From Amnibacterium flavum (GTDB lineage: Bacteria > Actinomycetota > Actinomycetes > Actinomycetales > Microbacteriaceae): a stretch of 64,000 nt of DNA. Location of the stretch: the NCBI RefSeq assembly GCF_003097495.1, contig NZ_QEOP01000002.1, forward strand, positions 62,001-126,000. Reading direction: 5' to 3'. The notes below the pieces were generated by a model, which saw only the letters and a list, made by a program, of their open reading frames with translations, searched no databases and was not told where the DNA came from. Shown here in pieces: positions 26,969-34,109 of this stretch. Positions within the stretch are counted from its first letter, which is position 1; every line of letters begins with the position of its first letter. The position numbers and the translations under genes were made by a program.

Positions 26969-27805
26969 GTGCCTACCGCCGGAGATGGAACACCGACCTG
27001 GCGCAGCATCGGGCGCGAGACTCGGGGAGAGGTGCTCCGCCTCGCGAAAGCGGGAAAGATCCATCCGGATCCCGCCATTGCAGCTCTGGCGTACCACTGG
27101 TCGCACCGCCCGTCGGAGGATCGCTTCGCGAATCAGATCTCCGGCGCGATCCTGCTGGTCGGCACGGTTCTCGCTCTTCTCGGATTCGTCGCTTCGAGCA
27201 ACGCCGTCGTTCTCGTCGTCGGTGTCGGGGTCACACTCATCGTCGTCGTCGCGATGCGGCGACAGGAAGCCGGCGTCGCGGCGTCCATCCGGTCGGCCTA
27301 TCCCGACACCTACCTTCTGCAGGGCGGGCGCGACGAATTCGACGGCGGCCAGCTTCCCCCGCCCGTCGGGGCCGAGCTGGCTGAGCGGCAACGACTCGTC
27401 CTCGACTTGGCGGAAGCCGCCTGGCAGCAGGTGCGCGAGCACGCATCGGTCGACTTCCTGACCGACGACGGGCGACCGGTCGTATCGGTGGAGCCGCACA
27501 AAGCCGACGCAGCAGGGTTCTGGATGGTCGCGGATCACGCTTTGAACATCCAGATCGGACAATCCCGGGCGCGCTGGTCGCTTCGCGTCTCTCCCGAGTC
27601 CGAAGCACTGTCGGCTGCGATGCTCCAGGCCGTGATCGCCGGCCGCGTCGACGAGACCCGCGCACTGGGCCGGGTCGCGGTCACCGTGCACCTCGCCGAC
27701 GGCCGAGAACTGTCGGCGCTCGCCGACGAATCGACGGTCGGGTTCCTCAAGGTGCCGGGATGGCGTCGCTGGGGTCGAACGCGCGAGTTCGCGCCCTACT
27801 CGTGA
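26969..27805 (+). CDS. Unknown membrane protein with two helices
   Basis: A 278-residue protein. An N-terminal segment (SIGRETRGEVLRLAKAGKIHPD, IAALAYHWSHRPSEDRFANQ) is followed by a helical pair (about 57-92) and a C-terminal soluble domain of about 185 residues with VSVEPHKADAAGFWMVADHALNIQIGQ. No known domain recognised. The gene is probably monocistronic, read from a leaderless mRNA starting at GTG 26969. Confidence 0.65.
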   Translation: MPTAGDGTPTWRSIGRETRGEVLRLAKAGKIHPDPAIAALAYHWSHRPSEDRFANQISGAILLVGTVLALLGFVASSNAVVLVVGVGVTLIVVVAMRRQEAGVAASIRSAYPDTYLLQGGRDEFDGGQLPPPVGAELAERQRLVLDLAEAAWQQVREHASVDFLTDDGRPVVSVEPHKADAAGFWMVADHALNIQIGQSRARWSLRVSPESEALSAAMLQAVIAGRVDETRALGRVAVTVHLADGRELSALADESTVGFLKVPGWRRWGRTREFAPYS

Positions 27806-27882
27806 GCTGACTGCCGATGAAACCCGCCACCTGGGATTGCGCGTGGAACGGGGATGTCGGATGAGCGCAGAGGCGCTAGCTG

Positions 27883-27932
27883 TACGCACGTTGCAGGCGC
27901 CGGAACGTGCGTATGTGCTCGGAATATCCGAG
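27883..27932. repeat. Two adjacent perfect hairpins
   Basis: TACGCACGTT (27883-27892) and AACGTGCGTA (27904-27913) form a perfect 10-bp inverted repeat with an 11-nt loop. Four nucleotides later CTCGGA (27918-27923) and TCCGAG (27927-27932) form a second, with a 3-nt loop. They lie in a gene-free 200-bp stretch before the small frame at 28006. They could be a terminator pair or a leader structure. Confidence 0.5.
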
Positions 27933-28005
27933 TGGGATTGGGTGTCCGACGTGGGCAGCGGTGAATTCTTGACGACTGGATCGGGGGTCCCCAGAGGTTT
28001 CTCGG

Positions 28006-28245
28006 GTGGGGGATGCCAAGATCCTGGTCGTGTCTTTCGTGTTGCCCGCTGAATCCGTCTCGGCCACTCTCGCGTACGTGCGGATGTTGATCATGGGCCT
28101 CGAGCGCAGAGACCCTCGCCGGGCGGCGCGTCTTCTGCTGGACTTCCTCGACGTCCGTACCGACCATCAGGCCGGACGCCTCAACGACGAGGAGTTGCGC
28201 ACCGAGCTTCAGCGGATCGGTGCCGAGACCGAGGTAGTGGGCTGA
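28006..28245 (+). CDS. Small unknown protein
   Basis: A 79-residue frame starting at GTG 28006, with ILVVSFVLPAESVSATLAYVRM then a basic/acidic helical part MGLERRDPRRAARLLLDFLDV and LNDEELRTELQRIGAE. The second half looks like a genuine helical protein. Internal starts at GTG 28080 or ATG 28086 are possible. A TTGACG at 27969-27974 could be a -35 element. No family recognised. Confidence 0.45.
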   Translation: MGDAKILVVSFVLPAESVSATLAYVRMLIMGLERRDPRRAARLLLDFLDVRTDHQAGRLNDEELRTELQRIGAETEVVG

Positions 28246-28275
28246 CGGGTTTGCCGCTTCTCTGACACCGAGTCT

Positions 28276-28416
28276 CGCTTCGACGGGCTCAGCGGGCGGG
28301 GTGCGGAGATCGCTTCGCTCAGCGGGCGGGCGCTTCGACGGGCTCAGCGGGCGGGGACGCGGGATCGCTTCGCTTCGCTCAGCGGGCGGGCGCTTCGGCG
28401 GGATCAGCGGGCAGGG
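28276..28416. repeat. Repeat array A (CTCAGCGGGCGG family)
   Basis: Four or five copies of a 23-25 bp unit ending CTCAGCGGGCGG, of two kinds: one with TTCGACGGGCTCAG and one with TTCGCTCAG or TTCGCTTCGCTCAG. A last diverged copy reads TTCGGCGGGATCAG. No gene lies here. The array separates the small unknown gene from the LON-domain gene. Confidence 0.85.
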
Positions 28417-28482
28417 TGTCCGCTGTAGTGAGGTGCTGGCAGGTCCCATCCATCGCTCAAGGTGAGGTGCCAGGGTAGTGGG

Positions 28483-29133
28483 GTGTCCGCTTTCCCCATG
28501 TTTCCGCTCGGCACCGTGCTGTTCCCCTCGATGCCGGCAGTACTCCGCATCTTCGAGGAGCGCTACCTCGTGATGCTCGCCCGGGTGCTCGAAGATGAGA
28601 CCTCCGAGTTCGGCATCGTCCTCATCGAACGCGGTACCGAGGTCGGAGGCGGCGAGCATCGATTCGACGTCGGCTCCGTCGCCAAGATCACGCAACTCCT
28701 CGAAGGCGAAGGGTTCGTCGGTGTCGTCGCGGAAGGCACCCGACGCTTCGAGGTCGAGGAATGGCTCGACGACGACCCCTACCCCCGCGCCCGCGTCCGA
28801 TTCCTCCCCGAACTCGTTTGGGATGACGCCTACCAGCCGCTTTTCGACGAGACCGAGAAGGTGGTCCGCCGCTCACTCGCCCAGGCCAGCGAGTTCGAGG
28901 AACAGCGCTGGAGCTCCGACGTCGAACTCGTCGACGACCCCGTCTCCGCCGCATGGCAGCTCGCGGGAGTCGCACCGATCGGCGAGCTCGACCAGATCTC
29001 GCTGCTCCGCGCCGAAACCCTCGACGTGCTCCTCACCGAGGTGCAGCGCCTCACCCTCGGAGCGCTCGAAGCGATCACCAGTTCCCTCGGCGACGATGAC
29101 GACGACCTCGACGACGAACTGCGCGAACTCTGA
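28483..29133 (+). CDS. LON substrate-binding domain protein
   Basis: A 216-residue protein consisting of a LON N-terminal domain without AAA+ or protease parts. The family start FPMFPLGTVLFPSMPAVLRIFEERY is followed by FGIVLIERGTEVGGG, VGSVAKITQL and VVAEGTRRFEVEEW, then a helical C-terminus ending in a run of Asp (GDDDDDLDDEL). Such stand-alone LON proteins are common in actinobacteria; their role is unknown. GTG 28483 gives VSAFPMFPL; ATG 28498 is an alternative. The stop overlaps the next start by one base. Confidence 0.85.
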   Translation: MSAFPMFPLGTVLFPSMPAVLRIFEERYLVMLARVLEDETSEFGIVLIERGTEVGGGEHRFDVGSVAKITQLLEGEGFVGVVAEGTRRFEVEEWLDDDPYPRARVRFLPELVWDDAYQPLFDETEKVVRRSLAQASEFEEQRWSSDVELVDDPVSAAWQLAGVAPIGELDQISLLRAETLDVLLTEVQRLTLGALEAITSSLGDDDDDLDDELREL

Positions 29134-29531
29134 TGCTGCCCAAGACGCGGTACCGGCCGCTCAACCCCACCGAACGCGCGCTCATCGAGCACATGCTGCG
29201 GGCCGACCTGCCCGGATACGCGACCTTGCGCGCGCAGCTGCCCTCCGCACTTCACGTCGCCCATTGGTTCCCCGGATCGCCGAGCTTCGACATCCAGGTC
29301 GCCGACGACGCCCCGCTCTACCACGACGAGAGCACGAAGTCGGGCGACATCGGCAACATCGTCGGCGCCCACGGCGTCTACCGCGACGGCAGCCACCCCG
29401 TCGACTCCGAGCAGATCGGAGACATCTTCCTCTGGGTCAAGGGAGGGCGGCTCGCGGCACTCGAGTACGCCTGGGCCTCCGAACGGATGCCGTTGACTCT
29501 GCCCGCCATCAGTCAGCTGTCGGCGGACTGA
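29133..29531 (+). CDS. Unknown protein coupled to the LON-domain gene
   Basis: A 132-residue soluble protein. It starts MLPKTRYRPLNPTERALIEHML and contains VGAHGVYRDGSHPV and a C-terminal DIFLWVKGGRLAALEYAW. No known family, though the compact alpha/beta pattern and Trp-rich end resemble small actinobacterial hypothetical proteins. Its ATG overlaps the LON stop (TGATG), so the two are translated together. Confidence 0.7.
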   Translation: MLPKTRYRPLNPTERALIEHMLRADLPGYATLRAQLPSALHVAHWFPGSPSFDIQVADDAPLYHDESTKSGDIGNIVGAHGVYRDGSHPVDSEQIGDIFLWVKGGRLAALEYAWASERMPLTLPAISQLSAD

Positions 29532-29553
29532 GGCTTCGTTCTCGGTGGGTCTG

Positions 29554-29780
29554 CGCTTCGCTGCGCTCAGCGGGCGGGGTGCCAGTGGGGTCTCGCTTCG
29601 ACGGGCTCAGCGGGCGGAGGTTCCTGCCGGGTGGGTCTGCGCTTCGCTGCGCTCAGCGGGCGGGTGCCTGTGGGGTCTCGCTTCGACGGGCTCAGCGGGC
29701 GGAGGTTCCTGCGGGGTGGGTCTGCGCTCAGCGGGCGGGGTGCCGGTGGGGTTCGCTTCGACGGGCTCAGCGGGCGGGGT
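29554..29780. repeat. Repeat array B, about 80-bp period
   Basis: Tandem units in which a TTCGACGGGCTCAGCGGGCGG copy alternates with a TTCGCTGCGCTCAGCGGGCG copy. The first kind starts at 29594, 29679 and 29754, giving spacings of 85 and 75 bp. Linkers such as GGAGGTTCCTGC and GGTGGGTCTGCG are also repeated, so whole units were duplicated. No gene is present. The array follows the unknown gene coupled to LON. Confidence 0.9.
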
Positions 29781-29805
29781 GCAGTGGCGGGGGTGCGGTG
29801 ATGGG

Positions 29806-30168
29806 TCAGGGGGTGGTGAGGCGGGCGGCCAGGGCTGCGCGGTCGGGGACGAACCAGACCTGCGTGCCGCGGTTCGACTCCCAGATCCAGTCGCGCAGGG
29901 CCGAACTCCTCGCTTCGTAGACCGAGGTGTCGCCGACCACCACCAGCCGCAGCCGGTAGTTGACGACCTTCTGCGCGATCTCGCCCGCGAGCCCCGACCG
30001 CAGCTCGAAGAACGCCGGATCCAGGCGCTCCACCGGAACGGCGATGACGGTCGCCTCCGAACCCCAGGCATCTCCGATCAGGTCGTTCGCCTGCCCGCCC
30101 GTCGAGATGAGCGGTCCGTCCGGGTCGACGAAGACGACTCTCAGATCGCCGTAGTCCTCGGTATGCAT
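29806..30168 (-). CDS. DUF4180 domain protein
   Basis: A 120-residue protein with DLRVVFVDPDGPLISTGGQANDLIGDAW, AVPVERLDPAFFELRSGLAGEIAQKVVNYRLRLVVVGD and SNRGTQVWFV, matching DUF4180, a small STAS-like alpha/beta family of unknown function often near regulators. A TAGAGT box on the minus strand ends exactly 6 nt before the ATG, so it is probably leaderless. It is divergent from the PucR-type regulator. Confidence 0.88.
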   Translation of the reverse strand: MHTEDYGDLRVVFVDPDGPLISTGGQANDLIGDAWGSEATVIAVPVERLDPAFFELRSGLAGEIAQKVVNYRLRLVVVGDTSVYEARSSALRDWIWESNRGTQVWFVPDRAALAARLTTP

Positions 30169-30174
30169 GCCACA

Positions 30175-30180
30175 ACTCTA
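30175..30180 (-). promoter_or_regulatory. -10 box of the DUF4180 gene (leaderless)
   Basis: On the minus strand TAGAGT is followed by 6 nt and then ATG at 30168. Confidence 0.55.
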
Positions 30181-30272
30181 GGAACAGCGCCGCCGGAGTG
30201 AGCAGGCCGCACCTCCGGATGGCAGCGCCCCGGGCGATAAACTCGATCCCCGGAGTCGGAGGGAGACCGCTC

Positions 30273-31826
30273 ATGAGGGTCGCCGACCTGCTCGCGCGTG
30301 AGTCGCTCGGGCTCTCCGAAGTCTGGGCGACGCCGTCCATGCTCGAACGCGACGTGCACGGCTCGTACATCATCGACCTGCCGAACCCCGGCAAGTTCCT
30401 CTCACCCGGCGACCTCGTTCTCAGCGGCGCCCTCTGGCACACCGGGGTCGACAGCACCCGCACCTTCGTCTCCGCCCTCGCCGACAAAGGCGTCGCCGTC
30501 CTGGTCATCGGACGCATCGTCCTCGGAGCGATCCCCGACTACTTCGCCGACATCTGCCGCGAGTACGGGATCGTCCTCCTCACCCTCCGGGAGGACGTCT
30601 CGTTCAAGTCGGTCACCCAGTACATCGACTCGACGCTCGCCGACCCCGAAGGACAGGCGTCGTCGCGGAGCCTCGTCGTCGGGCGTCGCCTCCTCGACTC
30701 ACTCGGATCAGGTGCCGGGGTGCAGGCCGCGCTCCGCCTCATGTTCGACGAGTTCGGCGTCGAGAGCTGCGTCCTCGAGTCGAGTGGAGTCGTCACCGCG
30801 CTCGCCGGCACGTCGCCGTCCTCCGAACGCGTCGCGCGCGTGTGGAACCGCATGCTCCCCGAACGCGGCAGCGTCGCCGTCGTCGAGGACGCCGGCTCGG
30901 GTGCCTCGACCGCGTGGCCGATCCTCACCGACGGGGCCCAGCCCATCGGCTATCTCGTCTGCGCCGGCGACCACCGGTCCTGGTCGGCCGACCTGTCCCG
31001 CGTCGTCGGCACCCTGCTCGTCGTCGTCCGGGTCGAACTCGAACTCGCCTCCAGTCGGCGTCGCGCCGAGGACGCGCAGGCGGCCGACCTGGTGGACCTC
31101 CTCGTCGCCGACTCGCTCTCGCCCGGCGAAGCATCCGCCCGTCTGCGCCTCCTCGGATCGGATCCGCTCGAGCCGGTCACCGTCGTCGCCGCAGCCGTCG
31201 ACGACGACCTGTACCCGCCGCGCGCCGTCCTCGAGGCGGTCAGCTCGATGCTCGCCGGTATCGGCACCAGCGTCGTCGGATCCGAGTACGGCAACGAGGC
31301 GGTGCTGTTCGTCAGCGGCTCCGAGGTCACCCCTGAAGCCCTCATCGAGACGGCCGGCCGATCAGCCGGCCGGCATGAGGCGATGCTGGGCTCCCGGCAG
31401 ATGCGCATCGGCGTGAGCGAGCGGACCCTCAGCATCAGTCAGCTCGGGGGAGCGGTCGCCTCGGCGCGCACCCGCATGCGTGCCGCATCCGGCGATGGAC
31501 CCATGGTGTGGGCGATGCGGTCCACCCCGGTGTCGTACGACGCGCTGCTCGACCTGCTCCCCGAGCAGGTGCGAACCCGGTTCGCGACCGGGCTGCTCGC
31601 CCCGCTCATCGACTACGACGCGCGGCACGGATCCGACCTCGTCGAGACGCTGCGCGTGTTCCTGGATGCCGGGGCCTCCTGGCAGAACGCCGCCGCGACC
31701 CTGCATGTGCACGTCAACACGCTGCGCTACCGGGTCGGCCGGATCGAGGCGCTCACCGCTCGGGACCTCGGCCGGATGGCGGACCGGGTCGACCTGTTCC
31801 TCGCGGTCGCCAGCCTCCCGCAATAG
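30273..31826 (+). CDS. PucR-family transcriptional regulator
   Basis: A 517-residue regulator. The N-terminal PucR domain (about 3-125) includes MRVADLLARESLGLSEVWA, GDLVLSGALWHTG and the hydrophobic YGIVLLTLREDVSF. A middle GGDEF-like/CdaR region follows, and the C-terminal HTH_30 reads FLDAGASWQNAAATLHVHVN then TLRYRVGRIEAL. PucR proteins control purine or amide catabolism genes, which fits the deaminase and amidohydrolase downstream. ATG 30273 has GGAGGGAG upstream; a TAAACT box at 30238-30243 is a candidate -10. Confidence 0.92.
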   Translation: MRVADLLARESLGLSEVWATPSMLERDVHGSYIIDLPNPGKFLSPGDLVLSGALWHTGVDSTRTFVSALADKGVAVLVIGRIVLGAIPDYFADICREYGIVLLTLREDVSFKSVTQYIDSTLADPEGQASSRSLVVGRRLLDSLGSGAGVQAALRLMFDEFGVESCVLESSGVVTALAGTSPSSERVARVWNRMLPERGSVAVVEDAGSGASTAWPILTDGAQPIGYLVCAGDHRSWSADLSRVVGTLLVVVRVELELASSRRRAEDAQAADLVDLLVADSLSPGEASARLRLLGSDPLEPVTVVAAAVDDDLYPPRAVLEAVSSMLAGIGTSVVGSEYGNEAVLFVSGSEVTPEALIETAGRSAGRHEAMLGSRQMRIGVSERTLSISQLGGAVASARTRMRAASGDGPMVWAMRSTPVSYDALLDLLPEQVRTRFATGLLAPLIDYDARHGSDLVETLRVFLDAGASWQNAAATLHVHVNTLRYRVGRIEALTARDLGRMADRVDLFLAVASLPQ

Positions 31827-31840
31827 CGCCCGCGCTCGGT

Positions 31841-32321
31841 CATTGAGCCCGTCGAAATGAAGGGCATCGCTTCGACGGGCTCAGCGGGCGGGGGCTTGCT
31901 CATGGAGTTCGTCGAAATGGAGAGTGGCGTCGGCGAGGGGGCCCTTCGCTTCGCTTCGCTGCGCTCAGCGGGCGGGGTGGGGTGGCCGATCGCTTCGACG
32001 GGCTCAGCGGGCGGGGGGTGCTCATTGAGCTCGTCGAAATGGAGAAACCTTGGTGGATGGGCCTTCGCTTCGCTGCGCTCAGCGGGCGGGGTGGGGGAGC
32101 GTTCGCTTCGACGGGCTCAGCGGGCGGGGCTCGCTCATTGAGCTCGTCGAAATGGAGAGCGGCGTCGGCGAGGGGGCCCTTCGCTTCGCTGCGCTCAGCG
32201 GGCGGGGTGGGGGAGCGTGCGCTTCGACGGGCTCAGCGGGCGGGGCGGGCTCGGCCGCTCGCGGTGGATGTGCGGGTGGTGGCGCTTGCCCGCCCGCTGA
32301 GCGGAGCGATGCGAAGGGCCG
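31841..32321. repeat. Repeat array C, about 116-bp period
   Basis: This 500-bp gap has no supportable gene. Four TTCGACGGGCTCAGCGGGCG copies begin (from their CGCTTCG) at 31868, 31991, 32104 and 32220, giving spacings of 123, 113 and 116 bp. Between them lie TTCGCTGCGCTCAGCGGGCG copies and GAGCTCGTCGAAATGGAG, an inverted-sense variant. Linkers such as GGCGTCGGCGAGGGGGCCC recur almost unchanged, showing recent unit duplication. Open frames through the array are by-products of its composition. Confidence 0.92.
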
Positions 32322-32326
32322 CGGGG

Positions 32327-32782
32327 TCAGTCGGCGATGGCGATGTTCGCCAGGCCGCGGGCTGCGGGGTCGGCACGCTTCGTGAGCCGCGGGCTCAGGA
32401 CCTCTTCGACGACGATCTCCGTCACGTACTGCACCGTCGCGGCCAGCAGATGACCGGCGTACGCGGCCGCCCGATCGCCCTTCTCGCCCAGCGCGACATG
32501 GATGTGCGGCACGGGGAGATCGTCGACGGTCACGATCGTGCCCGAGCCGACCCCTTCGAGGTTCCGGAACGTCACACTCTTCGGCAGCGGAGCGTCCTCG
32601 TCCTCGATCGGGTCGGCAGTTCCGATGAGTGTGGCCGTCGTATACGCGCCGAGGAATGAAGAGAGGTAGGCCTGCCCGACCTGGTGCTGACGGCAGAACT
32701 CGCGGACGCCCTCGAGCACCTCGTCCCCGGGCTGGAGCACCACCAGGAAGCGGCGGCCGATGGAGAGCTCAGCTGCGAACAT
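32327..32782 (-). CDS. PPC/DUF296 domain protein
   Basis: A 151-residue protein of the plant-and-prokaryote-conserved (PPC/DUF296) family: a trimeric beta-rich fold with FLVVLQPGDEVLEGVREFCRQ, AYLSSFLGAYTTATL and the His-rich PHIHVALGEKGDRAAAYAGHL metal-site motif near the end. Function is unknown in bacteria; the conserved His pair hints at a metal-dependent activity. Its start overlaps the deaminase 3' end by 14 bp, so the two are translationally coupled. Confidence 0.88.
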   Translation of the reverse strand: MFAAELSIGRRFLVVLQPGDEVLEGVREFCRQHQVGQAYLSSFLGAYTTATLIGTADPIEDEDAPLPKSVTFRNLEGVGSGTIVTVDDLPVPHIHVALGEKGDRAAAYAGHLLAATVQYVTEIVVEEVLSPRLTKRADPAARGLANIAIAD

Positions 32783-33761
32783 CGGCGGTCTCCGCGATCT
32801 CGGCGATGAACGCCGCCTTCTCCGCGTCGGTCAGGAACGCGGACTCGAACGAGTTGCGGGCCAGCTCGGCGAGCTGGCCGGAGTCGAATGACAGCGACCG
32901 GCGGATCGCGTCGAAGTTGTCGTCGACGTACCCGCCGAAATACGCGGGGTCATCGCTGTTGATCGACACGAGCAGTCCCTCCGCCAGCATCGCGGGCAGG
33001 ATGTGATCGGCCAGGTCGGCCGGTCCGGTCTTGAGGGCGACATTCGACAGAGGGCAGACCGTGATGGGCACCTGCGCGTCGCGTAGCCGTGAGACGAGGG
33101 CCGGGTCCTCCATGGCGCGGTTGCCGTGATCGATCCGTTCGACGCCGAGCACATCGAGCGCCTCCCAGACGTAGTCGGGCCCGCCCTCCTCGCCGGCGTG
33201 CGCGACCCGGTGCAACCCCTCCGCGGCGGCGCGGCGGTAGACGGCCTCGAACAGCGAGGGCGGGTAGCCGACCTCCGCCGAGTCGAGTCCGACGCCGATG
33301 AACGAGTCGCGGAACGGCAGCGCGGCCGACAGCGTGCTCGCCGCGGCCTCGGGGCCGAGGTCGCGGAGGAAGCTGAGGATCAGCGCCGATGAGATCCCCG
33401 TGTCCGCGCGGGAATCCCGGATCGCGGCGCCCAGCCCCTCGAACACGGCGGCCGGAGCGATCCCTCGCGCGGTGTGCGACTGCAGGTCGACGAACATCTC
33501 CGCGTGACGCACACCCGCGGCCGAGGCGCGGGTGAGGTAGGCGCGGCCCAGGTCGTAGAAGTCCTCAGCCGTGCGCACGACGGCGATGTGCTCGTAGTAG
33601 ATGTCGAGGAACGACTGCAGGTCGTCGAAGACGTACCGGGCCCGGAGCACGTCGGGGTCGTAGCTCGGCAGCGCGATCCCGTTGCGCCGGGCGAGCGTGA
33701 CGAGGGTCTCCGCTTCGAGGGATCCCTCGATGTGCATGTGCAGTTCTGCGACGGGGAGCAC
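32769..33761 (-). CDS. Adenosine/adenine deaminase family enzyme
   Basis: A 330-residue metal-dependent deaminase. The metal site is formed by His8 and His10 (ELHMHIEGSLE), His188 (RVAHAGEEGGP) and Asp270 (SINSDDPAYFGGY), with His212 in ERIDHGNRAMED. The SDDPAYFGGY form, rather than the TDDP of classical adenosine deaminases, is typical of the fungal and Pseudomonas adenine deaminase branch, so adenine to hypoxanthine is my preferred activity. GTG start. It lies downstream of a 348-bp gap facing the amidohydrolase operon. Confidence 0.88.
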   Translation of the reverse strand: MLPVAELHMHIEGSLEAETLVTLARRNGIALPSYDPDVLRARYVFDDLQSFLDIYYEHIAVVRTAEDFYDLGRAYLTRASAAGVRHAEMFVDLQSHTARGIAPAAVFEGLGAAIRDSRADTGISSALILSFLRDLGPEAAASTLSAALPFRDSFIGVGLDSAEVGYPPSLFEAVYRRAAAEGLHRVAHAGEEGGPDYVWEALDVLGVERIDHGNRAMEDPALVSRLRDAQVPITVCPLSNVALKTGPADLADHILPAMLAEGLLVSINSDDPAYFGGYVDDNFDAIRRSLSFDSGQLAELARNSFESAFLTDAEKAAFIAEIAETADVRS

Positions 33762-34109
33762 GGCGTCCTTTCGAGCTCGCGCGAGGCGGTTGGACGCCCT
33801 GGCGGAATCGACTTAACCACACGCGGATGGCGGGGTATTCGTCGGATCCGCCAAGGTCTACCGGGTCACCGCGGTCTTCGTTCGGTGCGGATCGACGAAC
33901 GGAAACCTCGCCGGAACATGACGTAACCACAGTGAAACGTGATTGGTCGATCAGCCAAGGTGGACGGGTGCACGAGGCCTCCTTTTTTGGAGGCGTCGTC
34001 ATGGCGTCCGGCTTCGACCGCTTGATTGACTGGCGGTGCGCTCCTGCCGCGACCGAGGCTTACGGATCGCCGCATCGGCAGCACAGCGCGACGACGGAGG
34101 AGAACCACC
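33762..34109. promoter_or_regulatory. Divergent control region between deaminase and amidohydrolase operons
   Basis: A gene-free 348 bp. It holds a direct repeat ACKTAACCACA (TAACCACA at 33814-33821 and 33924-33931), an imperfect palindrome TTGGTCGATCAGCCAA (33943-33958) and a hairpin GCCTCC-TTTTTT-GGAGGC (33977-33994). These are candidate operator and leader elements for the PucR-type regulator nearby. No convincing -35/-10 pair was found on either strand. Confidence 0.4.

Noticed and set aside
33977-33994. Intrinsic terminator (stem with T-run)
   Set aside because: The six T bases form the loop, not a tail after the stem, and no gene ends upstream on the plus strand; kept only as a leader hairpin.
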